From: UBA4717 sp045577925
GTDB lineage: Bacteria > Bacillota > Clostridia > Oscillospirales > CAG-272
NCBI GenBank assembly: GCA_045577925.1
Contig: JAZNJH010000004.1
Coordinates: 1-28,816 of the forward strand
Direction of reading: 5' to 3'
Length of the DNA: 28,816 nt
Position numbers and translations under genes: made by a program. Below, one piece after another: positions 22,093-28,816 of the stretch; positions within the stretch are counted from its first letter, which is position 1, and each line of letters begins with the position of its first letter. The notes under the pieces are model-generated. The model saw only the letters and a list, made by a program, of their open reading frames with translations. It ran no database searches and had not been told where the DNA came from.

Positions 22093-23313
22093 TTATTTAT
22101 TTGAGTATATGAAAAATCCTCTTACCTTGCGTGTTTCGCGCTTACTTACAAACGAAAGCTTTAAGGTGTGGGTACCATCTTCAAGGCCCTGTGCAAGCTT
22201 GAACGGCGGATCGACCGGGTCGACGATTTTTTTGGTCGGTTCTCCACCGTCAATCGAATACTCTATTCTGTTTCCCTTGCCGGAAATATACAAATCTATG
22301 CCTGTGCCTTCAAAAGTGAATATAAGCTCGTTCTCCTCTTCTTCAGCCGACATAGCTCCTTTTATGTGTGAGCCTGTAACAGGAGCTTCTGCATCAAGTG
22401 TAAATCCTTTTATGGAGTCAAACATTTCATAGTTGTCGGCAGGCACAAAAGTAAGCTTGAGGCTTTCGTTTCTCTCGTCTGCATATCCGTCGGGGAGTGC
22501 GTGGGGCTTAACTTTTTTATATTCAAGAATGGGCGAGCCTTTAAGATATTTATGCAGGTATTCTGTGATAACCTCTGCATATACCGCATATCCTGCATCA
22601 GCCGGGTGTACCGTATCAGTGATATACGTACCCCATAATTCTTCATCATAACCGTTCATAAGAGCGCACAGTGCACGTCCTGCATCTATTGAAGTAATGC
22701 CGTACTTTTCGCATGCCGCTTCATGCGCCCGTGCTACTGAGTGCATGCTGTCGCCTCCATGTTCCTTGGCAAAGGCAATGTCGGTCACGTATACGGCGAT
22801 AATATCACATTCAGGCAAAGCTTCACGTGTTTGCCTGATTATCTGCTCAAAATAGAGGGTTGAGTTTCCTGCCGAGTGCGTACCGCTGTAACTGTCGTTT
22901 ACCGAAAATTCAACGAAAACAAGGTCGGAATTTGTATCAATGATATCGGTTTTCGTTCTGAAAGCGCCAAGATGCGAGCCTGTTCCGCCCATGGCAATGT
23001 TGTTTTGCACAAGCTTTGCTTCGGGGAAGTTTTCTTTGAGCCAATTAAATGTGATGGCTCTCCATGAACCTGTTTCGGGATCGTCTGAGCCAAAGCCTGC
23101 AGTAACTGAGCCGCCGAGATATGAAATGACTATTTCATCATCGGAATTTAGCTTATTATAAAGATTATTGAGTCCGCTTCTGACGGTAATGAAATCGGCA
23201 TACTTTTCTTCAATATCCACAGGGATCACCTTCGGTTTTCCTTCGCAGGATATCAGCACAACAGCGCCTAACATTAGTATAGCGGCAAGTATTACAGAGA
23301 TGAATTTTTTCAT
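22093..23313 (-). CDS. SGNH-hydrolase (GDSL-like) lipoprotein
   Basis: 406 aa. A hydrophobic signal ends in lipobox L20-I-S-C23, so it is probably a lipoprotein on the outer face of the membrane. The SGNH blocks are all visible: block I YLGGSVTAGFG with nucleophile Ser69 (GGS in place of GDS), block II Gly110 (AMGGTGS), block III Asn139 (SVNDS), and block V Asp233/His236 (DTVHP). A C-terminal beta-sandwich (about 290-406, with GTGIDLYISG and IEYSIDGGEP) resembles the accessory modules of carbohydrate esterases. The likely reaction is removal of acetyl or other acyl groups from glycans. It lies next to the two SLH beta-helix genes on the same strand, with its own promoter and terminator. Confidence 0.88.
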   Translation of the reverse strand: MKKFISVILAAILMLGAVVLISCEGKPKVIPVDIEEKYADFITVRSGLNNLYNKLNSDDEIVISYLGGSVTAGFGSDDPETGSWRAITFNWLKENFPEAKLVQNNIAMGGTGSHLGAFRTKTDIIDTNSDLVFVEFSVNDSYSGTHSAGNSTLYFEQIIRQTREALPECDIIAVYVTDIAFAKEHGGDSMHSVARAHEAACEKYGITSIDAGRALCALMNGYDEELWGTYITDTVHPADAGYAVYAEVITEYLHKYLKGSPILEYKKVKPHALPDGYADERNESLKLTFVPADNYEMFDSIKGFTLDAEAPVTGSHIKGAMSAEEEENELIFTFEGTGIDLYISGKGNRIEYSIDGGEPTKKIVDPVDPPFKLAQGLEDGTHTLKLSFVSKRETRKVRGFFIYSNK

Positions 23314-23343
23314 ATGCTACCTCTTTTCCTGGATTCTAAGTAT

Positions 23344-23372
23344 ATTATGACACAAAAAACAAGATTTGGCAA
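23344..23372 (-). promoter_or_regulatory. Promoter of the SGNH gene
   Basis: On the - strand TTGCCA (23367-23372), 17 bp, CATAAT (23344-23349). Confidence 0.65.
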
Positions 23373-23383
23373 TACGTTAAAAT

Positions 23384-23407
23384 AAAAAATCCGTCAAGAT
23401 TGACGGA
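23384..23407 (-). terminator. Intrinsic terminator of the amidohydrolase gene
   Basis: On the - strand TCCGTCA, loop ATCT, TGACGGA (23390-23407), then TTTTTT. Confidence 0.85.
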
Positions 23408-23424
23408 CTTTCAATTTTCATGCT

Positions 23425-24603
23425 TTACTCAAGCAGCTTTATCGCCATGTACGCATATACAGCCGCACCGACAGCAAGGGCTTTTTCGTCAAAACATACT
23501 TTTTCGTGATGAAGAGGGTGAGTGTACCCGTCTGACAAATTTCCTGCTGCAATGGCAAGCATAACAGACGGTATTTCGTGGGATATATATGAAAAATCCT
23601 CAGATCCCGACGAGCAGCCTCTCATATTTTCTGCCGACAATGCAAACTTATCGCCGAGCAGAGTTTTCATATAATCATATGCCTTGTTGCATAGCTCGGG
23701 ATCGTTTGTAAGCGTAGGGCAGCCACCTGTAAACTCAACCTTTGCGGATGCGCCGAGCGAGGAAGCAATACCTTCTGCTATTTCCACAACACGTTTTTTA
23801 ATATATTCTCTTGCTTTGTCAGTATAAACTCTCATATTGCCTGAAATAACGGAGCGGGAGGGTATCGCATTTGCTGTTTCTCCCGCATTTATACCGCCAA
23901 TTGTCAGAACCGCGCGCTCGGCGCTTGCAACTTCACGCGTACGTATAATATCAAGCGCACTGATTATATGCGCCGATACGATTATCGGGTCGACACCGGC
24001 TTCGGGCATCGAGCCGTGTGTGGCACGGCCGTTAACGGTTATTCTGAACATGTCGGCGCATGGGGCGCTGACACCGGGCGGTGCTACTATAACAGTACCC
24101 GCTTCAAATGGTGTGTTCACCATAACGTGTATCATCATAGCCGCATCGGGTCTTGGGTTTTCAAGAACTCCCGACTCTATCATATCACGCGCGCCCTCTA
24201 GTGTTTCCTCGGCAGACTGAAACATTAGCCGTACACGTCCGTGAAGCTCACTTTCGTGTGTTTTTAAGATTTTTGCCGCGCCAAGAAGCATAGCGGTATG
24301 CATGTCGTGTCCGCAAGCGTGCATGTTCCCGTTTTTCGACGCAAACTCCTCGCCCGACTCTTCATGTATCTTCAGCGCATCCATGTCGGCACGTATAAGC
24401 ACGCATCTGCCGCCCGTGCCGATATCGCAGGTAACACCGCCGCGTCCGCATTTTTTTGCTTTTAGGTCAAGACTGTCAAGCTCACGTATAACAAAATTAA
24501 CGGAATCTTCGGTATCGAAAGCAACACCGGCGTGAGCGTGTAAGTAACGGCGCATTTCTACAAGCTTTGACTCAAAGCTTTTTGCTTCGTTTAATATATC
24601 CAT
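23425..24603 (-). CDS. M20D-family amidohydrolase / metallopeptidase
   Basis: 392-aa cytoplasmic enzyme of the IAA-amino-acid hydrolase / N-acyl amino-acid amidohydrolase type (hippurate hydrolase, aminoacylase). Metal site and lid motifs: RADMDAL, MHACGHDMHTAMLLGAA (binding Cys/His), FQSAEE (catalytic Glu; the second residue of the usual FQPAEE is Ser here) and the C-terminal HPLHHEKVCFDE. The dimerisation domain follows VNGRATHGSMPEAGVDP. I chose ATG 24603, since the frame's earlier ATG (24618) contains the ribosome site CAGGAG itself. It hydrolyses an N-acyl or peptide-like amide; the actual substrate is unknown. Monocistronic with its own terminator; no good promoter was found. Confidence 0.92.
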   Translation of the reverse strand: MDILNEAKSFESKLVEMRRYLHAHAGVAFDTEDSVNFVIRELDSLDLKAKKCGRGGVTCDIGTGGRCVLIRADMDALKIHEESGEEFASKNGNMHACGHDMHTAMLLGAAKILKTHESELHGRVRLMFQSAEETLEGARDMIESGVLENPRPDAAMMIHVMVNTPFEAGTVIVAPPGVSAPCADMFRITVNGRATHGSMPEAGVDPIIVSAHIISALDIIRTREVASAERAVLTIGGINAGETANAIPSRSVISGNMRVYTDKAREYIKKRVVEIAEGIASSLGASAKVEFTGGCPTLTNDPELCNKAYDYMKTLLGDKFALSAENMRGCSSGSEDFSYISHEIPSVMLAIAAGNLSDGYTHPLHHEKVCFDEKALAVGAAVYAYMAIKLLE

Positions 24604-24665
24604 AAAATCTCCTGACATTGTTTTTTTATAGTATTTGCAGGCTGTGTGAAATTTATCTGTACTAC

Positions 24666-24694
24666 TTGCAAAAAGACGAAAAAAAGAGTATAAT
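24666..24694 (+). promoter_or_regulatory. Promoter of the proX-trmO operon
   Basis: TTGCAA (24666-24671), 17 bp, TATAAT (24689-24694), 33 bp before the start codon. Confidence 0.8.
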
Positions 24695-24727
24695 TACTCT
24701 AGTATTTTTAAAGAAAAGAGAAATTTT

Positions 24728-25261
24728 ATGGAGCTTAAACATTCAAGACCCGAGGATATTTCGGGCAGACTCGAAAAAGAAATCAGAGTATACGACCTCC
24801 TTGACTCGCTCGGCATTGAATATTCACGAATCGACCATGAGCCGGCAATGACCATGGAGGTTTGCGAGGAGATAGACCGCATACTTGAGGCGACTATATG
24901 CAAAAATCTGTTTTTGTGCAACAGACAAGAGACAGAATTCTATCTTCTTATGATGCCCGGAGACAAGCCCTTTAAAACCAAGGACTTGTCGGCACAGATA
25001 GGCTCTGCAAGGCTTTCTTTTGCAAAGAGCGAGTATATGGAGGAGTTTCTTGATATAACGCCCGGATCGGTAAGCGTGCTCGGACTTATGAACGATAAGA
25101 ATAAGCGTGTGAAGCTGCTTATAGAGTCCGACGTTTTCAACGGCGAGTATATAGGCTGCCACCCGTGTATAAACACATCTAGTCTTCGTATTAAAACGCA
25201 AGATCTCGTTGAAAAAATAATACCCGCTATGGGGCATGATTTTCAGAAAGTAGTTCTCTGA
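24728..25261 (+). CDS. proX: ProXp-ala/PrdX-type prolyl-tRNA editing deacylase
   Basis: 177 aa in the YbaK/aa-tRNA-synthetase-associated superfamily. The pattern CKNLFLCNR (the editing lysine), YLLMMPGDKPFKTKDL, GSARLSFA and the active-site loop GSVSVLGLMND, ending with HPCINTSSL and GHDF, matches ProXp-ala and PrdX proteins. These hydrolyse Ala-tRNA(Pro) or related mischarged products in trans. The usual pattern P-G-S-V-(S/T)-P-(F/L)-G reads PGSVSVLG here (Pro replaced by Val). ATG 24728 has AAGAGA upstream. Its stop overlaps the trmO start by one base, so translation is probably coupled. Confidence 0.88.
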   Translation: MELKHSRPEDISGRLEKEIRVYDLLDSLGIEYSRIDHEPAMTMEVCEEIDRILEATICKNLFLCNRQETEFYLLMMPGDKPFKTKDLSAQIGSARLSFAKSEYMEEFLDITPGSVSVLGLMNDKNKRVKLLIESDVFNGEYIGCHPCINTSSLRIKTQDLVEKIIPAMGHDFQKVVL

Positions 25262-25932
25262 TGAAAATAATTGCCCGAATATATAACGGCTTTGAGAGCA
25301 AGTTTGGAGTACCCCGTCAGGCAGGCATTGTAAACGGTGTTTTGTCCGAGATTGTGTTTGAAAAAAAGTACAGAAGCCCCGATGCTTTCCGCGGACTTGA
25401 GGATTTCTCTCACATATGGGTACTATGGGAGTTTTCCGAGAATGAGCGCGAGAAGTTTTCGCCTACTGTAAGACCTCCGAGACTTGGCGGTAACCGCCGT
25501 GTAGGTGTGTTTGCCACGCGTTCGCCCTTCAGACCGAATCCCATAGGACTTTCAGCGCTGAAGCTTGAGAGTATAACGTATGACGAAAAGCGCGGCCCCG
25601 TGCTTACAGTACGCGGCGCTGATATGAAAAACGGTACACCGATATATGATATAAAGCCGTATATAGCTGCTTTCGACAGTATCACAGATGCGAGTGACGG
25701 CTTTACAAATGAGACGTTTGAACATAGCGCAGACGTAGAAATACCGCAGGAAGCAGCAAACGGGCTTGACGGCACTTTTGTTAATGCAATCAAAGAAATT
25801 CTTGCGCACGATCCAAAGCCCTCATATCAGCACGATGACCGTATCTACGGCATGGCGTACGGGGGATATGAAGTGAAGTTCAAGTATGAAGAAAACACGA
25901 TAAAGGTTTTGAGCATAGATAAAAATAGTTGA
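25261..25932 (+). CDS. trmO: tRNA (N6-threonylcarbamoyladenosine37-N6)-methyltransferase, TrmO family
   Basis: 223 aa. TrmO (TsaA/YaeB) is a SAM-dependent enzyme with a beta-barrel fold that methylates t6A37 of tRNA-Thr to m6t6A, improving codon reading. Signatures: FESKFGVPRQAG, LEDFSHIWVLWEFSE, TVRPPRLGGN, GVFATRSPFRPNPIGLS (the family core) and GTPIYDIKPYI. A C-terminal tail (about 165-223) corresponds to the tRNA-binding extension. The start ATG 25261 overlaps the previous stop (TGATG). No terminator hairpin with a T-run follows the stop (25932); only a small GTTGAA/TTCAAC hairpin lies there. Confidence 0.94.
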   Translation: MKIIARIYNGFESKFGVPRQAGIVNGVLSEIVFEKKYRSPDAFRGLEDFSHIWVLWEFSENEREKFSPTVRPPRLGGNRRVGVFATRSPFRPNPIGLSALKLESITYDEKRGPVLTVRGADMKNGTPIYDIKPYIAAFDSITDASDGFTNETFEHSADVEIPQEAANGLDGTFVNAIKEILAHDPKPSYQHDDRIYGMAYGGYEVKFKYEENTIKVLSIDKNS

Positions 25933-26048
25933 ATTTCAACATTAAAAAAACACGGTAAAATTAAAAATATGTGCTTATGACTATATACAAAGGCTTTAAA
26001 ATGTGTTAAAATATAATGTTGTATAAACTTAATCAAGGAGAGATAGCT

Positions 26049-27878
26049 TTGGTAAGAGAAGATTTAAGAAATATTGCAATAATCGCGCACGTTGACCACG
26101 GAAAGACCACGCTTGTTGACGAAATGCTCAAGCAGGGCGGTATATACCGTGAAAATCAGGCAACCGAAGAGAGAGTCATGGACTCAAACGACCTTGAGCG
26201 TGAGCGCGGTATAACTATCCTTGCAAAGAACACTGCAGTTCATTACAAGGATACGAAGATAAATATTATAGATACCCCCGGCCACGCGGATTTCGGCGGA
26301 GAGGTAGAACGTATACTTAAAATGGTAAACGGCGTTCTTCTGCTCGTTGACGCGGCGGAGGGACCTATGCCGCAGACTCGCTTCGTTTTGCAGAAGGCGC
26401 TTGAGCTCAATCATCGCGTTATCGTTGTGGTAAACAAGGTGGACAAGCCCGACGCGCGCCTTGACGAGGTGCAGGATGAGGTGCTTGAGCTTCTTATAAG
26501 CCTTGATGCAAGCGATGAACAGCTCGACAGCCCCATGGTATTCTGCTCGGGCAGAGCCGGTACTGCTTCACTGACACCCGGAAAACAGGATGCAGACCTT
26601 AAGTGCCTGTTTGATCTTATTCTCGATTACATTCCCGCACCCGAGGGAGATCCTGACGGCGAGCTCCAGCTTCTCGTTTCTTCGATAGACTATAACGACT
26701 ACGTAGGTCGTATCGGTATCGGAAGAGTCGAGCGCGGAGTCGTACGCACGGGCGGCGAGGTTGTGATTTCCAACTTCCACAAGCCGGGTGAAACCAAGAA
26801 GGCAAAGATAGTAGCGCTTTATCAGATAGACGGACTCAAGCGTATACCCGTAACTGATGCTAAAGTAGGCGATATCGTCTGCTTCTCTGGTGCTGAGGAC
26901 ATCAATATTGGTGACACGATAACGTCACCGGCATGCGTTGAGCCGCTTGAATTCGTAAAGGTAAGTGAGCCCACGATGGAAATGACCTTTATGGTCAACG
27001 ACAGCCCTTTTGCAGGGCAGGAGGGCAAGTTCGTAACGTCACGTCAGCTTCGTGAAAGGCTCTACAAGGAGCTTCTTAAGGACGTTTCTCTGCGTGTCAC
27101 AGACGGCGACACGACAGACTCGTTTATGGTTGCAGGCAGAGGTGAAATGCACTTATCAATTCTTCTTGAAAATATGCGCCGTGAGGGATACGAGCTTGCG
27201 TGCAGTACTCCGAGAGTGCTTTACAAGGAGATTGACGGCGTTAAATGCGAGCCTATGGAAAGAGTAACGATAGACGTGCCCGACGGCTCTCAGGGCTCGG
27301 TTATTGAAAAGCTCGGTTCACGTAAGGGTGACCTTATTGAAATGACGATGCACGGCGACCGCTGGAGAATAGAGTACAGTATACCTGCGCGCTGCCTGTT
27401 CGGTTACAGAAGCGAATTCCTGACCGACACAAAGGGTGAGGGAATACTCAACTCAGTGTTTGACGGCTATCAGCCCTGCCGTGGCGATATTACACTTCGT
27501 TATACAGGCTCGCTTGTTGCAAGTGAGAACGGCGAAGCAACCTCGTACGGACTTTTCAACACACAGGAGAGAGGCCAGATGTTTATCAGTCCTCAGGCGC
27601 TCGTGTATGAAGGTATGGTAGTAGGTGAGTCACCGAAAATAGGCGATATTTCGGTAAACGTGTGCAAAAAGAAGCACCTTACAGCGATACGCTCGGCTGG
27701 TGCAGACGAAGCGCTCAGACTCGTTACTCCGAAAGTGATGAGCCTTGAGGAAGCGATAGAATTTATCGCCGACGACGAGCTTATCGAAATAACACCGAAA
27801 AGCCTTCGTATAAGAAAACGTATACTCAATACCGCTAACAGACTCAAAGCCCAGAGCAAGCTTAAGAAGGGCGAATGA
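26049..27878 (+). CDS. typA: Translational GTPase BipA/TypA
   Basis: 609-aa ribosome-associated GTPase involved in ribosome assembly and stress or low-temperature growth. G motifs: AHVDHGKTTL (G1, residues 13-22), RGITI (G2), DTPGHADFGGEVER (G3), NKVDKPDA (G4) and CSGRAG (G5). They are followed by EF-G-like domains II, III and V and a C-terminal BipA domain (YEGMVVGE, VCKKKHLTAIRSAG). I chose TTG 26049: AAGGAGAG lies 6 nt upstream and BipA proteins begin M-x-REDLRNIAIIAHVDHGK. ATG 26016 would add 11 codons that include the ribosome site. A perfect TATAAT at 26012-26017 lacks a recognisable -35. Confidence 0.96.
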   Translation: MVREDLRNIAIIAHVDHGKTTLVDEMLKQGGIYRENQATEERVMDSNDLERERGITILAKNTAVHYKDTKINIIDTPGHADFGGEVERILKMVNGVLLLVDAAEGPMPQTRFVLQKALELNHRVIVVVNKVDKPDARLDEVQDEVLELLISLDASDEQLDSPMVFCSGRAGTASLTPGKQDADLKCLFDLILDYIPAPEGDPDGELQLLVSSIDYNDYVGRIGIGRVERGVVRTGGEVVISNFHKPGETKKAKIVALYQIDGLKRIPVTDAKVGDIVCFSGAEDINIGDTITSPACVEPLEFVKVSEPTMEMTFMVNDSPFAGQEGKFVTSRQLRERLYKELLKDVSLRVTDGDTTDSFMVAGRGEMHLSILLENMRREGYELACSTPRVLYKEIDGVKCEPMERVTIDVPDGSQGSVIEKLGSRKGDLIEMTMHGDRWRIEYSIPARCLFGYRSEFLTDTKGEGILNSVFDGYQPCRGDITLRYTGSLVASENGEATSYGLFNTQERGQMFISPQALVYEGMVVGESPKIGDISVNVCKKKHLTAIRSAGADEALRLVTPKVMSLEEAIEFIADDELIEITPKSLRIRKRILNTANRLKAQSKLKKGE

Positions 27879-27890
27879 TGTTGGGGTTCT

Positions 27891-28096
27891 TTCTGCGAGA
27901 GGGGTGCTTTTTAGAGTTTGCTTGCGAACTCTTGTAAAACAGCGCCCCTCAGACTTCATAAATGAAGTCTTGTGCTCCTCCCTGCAAAAACTTTTAGAAA
28001 TGGGTGGTAATAAACGATTGTCTTCAATCGGGTGAAATATGTAAAATTTGTTAGTATTCATTATAGAGGGAAGGCATCCGTGAGGATGCCTTTTTG
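27891..28096 (+). ncRNA. Candidate multi-hairpin structured RNA
   Basis: About 205 nt after typA with no coding potential and dense secondary structure. GAGGGGTGCT (27899-27908) pairs with AGCGCCCCTC (27941-27950) around an inner 8-bp hairpin AGAGTTTG-CTTG-CGAACTCT (27913-27932). Then come AGACTTCA-TAAA-TGAAGTCT (27951-27970), CGATTG-TCTT-CAATCG (28015-28030) and a terminator hairpin (28071-28096). The pattern of several stable stems with purine-rich linkers (GGGTGGTAATAAACGA) and a final terminator is typical of free-standing structured RNAs. The raiA motif is one family to test, but I cannot confirm it by eye. No promoter was identified, so it may be processed from the typA transcript. Confidence 0.5.
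28071..28096 (+). terminator. Intrinsic terminator downstream of typA / structured RNA
   Basis: AAGGCATCC, loop GTGA, GGATGCCTT, then TTT: a 9-bp stem with a T-run. Confidence 0.85.
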
Positions 28097-28124
28097 ATTG
28101 TGTAGCAGCAAACGAAGGAAACAC
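28071..28124. repeat. Duplicated hairpin-plus-tail element, copy B
   Basis: Aligns ungapped with 8493-8546 (about 42/54). The shared part continues past the T-run into the tail (ATTGTGTAGCAGCAA...GGAAACAC). Copy B lies just beyond a two-codon ORF on the - strand and about 200 bp from the second RHH gene. Confidence 0.6.
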
Positions 28125-28132
28125 TTTTTAAT

Positions 28133-28221
28133 TTATGCCATTTCACCACCTCTTTTTACTTTATTTAGGTTCAGCGCTTTACCTGTGATTGTATTATAAC
28201 ACACATTGCGCAATGTGTCAA
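28133..28221 (-). pseudogene. Orphan promoter and ribosome site leading to a two-codon ORF (gene remnant?)
   Basis: On the - strand there is a full consensus promoter: TTGACA (28216-28221), 17 bp, TATAAT (28193-28198). An AGAGGTGGTG ribosome site follows, then ATG-GCA-TAA (28141-28133). The reading frame ends after two codons and only copy B of the repeat follows. All expression signals are intact but no gene is left. It could be a decayed gene, deleted between start and repeat, or a promoter for a small RNA. Confidence 0.5.
28201..28218. promoter_or_regulatory. 18-bp perfect palindromic operator
   Basis: ACACATTGCGCAATGTGT is perfectly self-complementary and lies between the -35 and -10 boxes of the - strand promoter. 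Related half-sites follow at about 28225-28237 (ATATTGCACAAA), 28241-28251 (CTTGCGTAATG) and 28268-28277 (ACATTGTGTA, over the -35 of the RHH promoter). The array probably binds the RHH protein encoded at 28322. Confidence 0.65.
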
Positions 28222-28270
28222 TGCAGAATATTGCACAAACCTTGCGTAATGTTTTTGTTAATGTTGTACA

Positions 28271-28300
28271 TTGTGTAAACTTTATATGTTATGATATAAT
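28271..28300 (+). promoter_or_regulatory. Promoter of the second RHH gene
   Basis: TTGTGT (28271-28276), 18-bp spacer, TATAAT (28295-28300). The -35 box overlaps an ACATTGTGTA half-site, which fits autorepression. Confidence 0.65.
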
Positions 28301-28321
28301 TTAAATCATAGGGGTGATGAA

Positions 28322-28516
28322 GTGTCGGATAAAAAGAAATTTGATAAAATTGCTTATAACAATGCTTATATCTCAAAAGCATATGATCGGGTTAATTTAA
28401 CAGTACCGAAGGGGAAAAAAGAGAAAATTCAAAAGCATGCTGACAAAACAGGCGAAAGTGTAAACGGATTTATCAACCGCGCGATTGATGAGACGATGGA
28501 GAGAGAAAAAGACTAA
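28322..28516 (+). CDS. Ribbon-helix-helix (Arc-like) DNA-binding protein
   Basis: 64 aa from a GTG start behind AGGGGTGATG. A basic, flexible N-terminus (1-22) precedes beta-strand RVNLTV (23-28). Helix A is GKKEKIQKHADKTG, and GESVNGFINRAIDETM forms the turn and helix B, the classical Arc/MetJ fold in which a strand pair reads operator DNA. Proteins of this kind are common on integrative elements and as antitoxins. No partner toxin is present before the inverted-repeat element that follows. The palindrome and half-sites upstream are its likely operator. It is different in sequence from the RHH protein at 8557-8766. Confidence 0.8.
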   Translation: MSDKKKFDKIAYNNAYISKAYDRVNLTVPKGKKEKIQKHADKTGESVNGFINRAIDETMEREKD

Positions 28517-28525
28517 CAAATCAAT

Positions 28526-28666
28526 GGTAGGGACCGGCGTCCCCGACGGTCCGTACTTGCAAATTTTAAAAGCAAAGTCAAGAAAACAAATTTAATATTT
28601 TGGTTTTAATTTGAAATTTCATAAAAAATCAAATCATTCGAACCGTCGGGGACGCCGGTCCCTACC
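28526..28666. repeat. MITE-like element with perfect 25-bp terminal inverted repeats
   Basis: 28526-28550 and 28642-28666 are exact inverse copies (GC-rich, core GGGACCGGCGTCCCCGACGG). They flank 91 bases of A/T-rich sequence with no ORF. The strong base-composition contrast with the flanks suggests a mobile or repeat-family origin. Similar GGGACCGGCGTCCCC repeats are, from memory, frequent between genes in gut Clostridia. There is no clear target duplication (CAAT left, GATG right). Confidence 0.7.
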
Positions 28667-28676
28667 GATGTTACAA

Positions 28677-28816
28677 GATGAATTGTCAAGCTAAGTGCAA
28701 CACTTTTTGATAGCATCTTGAAATAAATCCAAGGGATTATTGTAATTTAAAACCTTTTTAGGCCTGGCGTTGATCAACGCCAGGTTCTTTTTTAGAGTGG
28801 TAGGACTAACTCTTGA
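28677..28816. repeat. Right copy of the 140-bp terminal inverted repeat (IS-end-like)
   Basis: Inverse of 2-141 (one mismatch). Reading inward to the element: TTGTCAAGCTAAGTGCAAC, then a 22-bp palindrome (28763-28784) followed by TTCTTTTTT that acts as a terminator for incoming transcripts, then the window end. The rest of the element is beyond the window. Confidence 0.75.

Overview
This is a chromosomal stretch of a low-to-moderate GC anaerobic Firmicute, most likely in class Clostridia. The grounds are AGGAGG-type ribosome sites, TTGNNN-N17-TATAAT promoters, a ferredoxin-dependent IorAB, an apparent PPi-type phosphofructokinase, SLH-anchored surface proteins, and a SerC-SerA pair of the short SerA type. 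I could not place it to genus. No rRNA, tRNA, CRISPR array or complete transposase is present. The two window ends (2-141 and 28677-28816) are inverted copies of one 140-base sequence with a single mismatch. They look like the tip of an insertion sequence (IS30-like, tentative), so the window is probably a contig or segment lying between two inverted IS copies.

Layout. 140-922 (-) is a YmdB-type phosphodiesterase whose stop codon falls on the repeat boundary. 1049-2518 (+) is a DUF3006-like small protein with phosphofructokinase. 2552-2740 (-) is an orphan 62-aa membrane-associated protein. 3046-5324 (+) is serC-serA. 5407-8485 (+) is an acyl-ACP thioesterase-like protein with indolepyruvate:ferredoxin oxidoreductase IorA-IorB. 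8557-9010 (-) is a ribbon-helix-helix (RHH) protein gene preceded by a highly structured 160-nt leader or ncRNA that has its own promoter and terminator. 9104-10945 (-) is an RNHCP zinc-ribbon protein followed by the bifunctional NAD(P)HX repair enzyme. 11070-12167 (+) is a Ser/Gly/Asn-rich surface protein and a YbaK-type deacylase. 12281-15971 (+) is HtrA protease plus a response regulator and a histidine kinase. 15971-16393 is a palindromic non-coding element. 16398-23313 (-) holds two tandem 888/889-aa beta-helix + SLH paralogues and an SGNH-hydrolase lipoprotein. 23425-24603 (-) is an M20 amidohydrolase. 24728-25932 (+) is a ProXp-type tRNA deacylase overlapping a TrmO tRNA methyltransferase. 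26049-27878 (+) is BipA/TypA. The right end (27891-28816) is mostly non-coding: a multi-hairpin RNA candidate, a palindromic operator inside an orphan promoter, a second RHH gene, and a MITE-like inverted repeat.

How the genes fit together. Serine synthesis, 2-oxoacid oxidation, NAD(P)HX repair, tRNA editing and modification, and BipA are housekeeping functions. The HtrA-two-component block is an envelope-stress module. The SLH/SGNH block is a cell-surface polysaccharide-processing group.

The least explained signals are non-coding. They are the structured RNA at 8818-8977, the multi-hairpin region 27891-28096, a duplicated 54-nt hairpin-plus-tail element (8493-8546 and 28071-28124) lying near both RHH genes, and a consensus promoter at 28193-28221 that drives only a two-codon ORF. 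Among proteins, the shared C-terminal domain of the two SLH paralogues and the thioesterase-IorAB linkage stand out.
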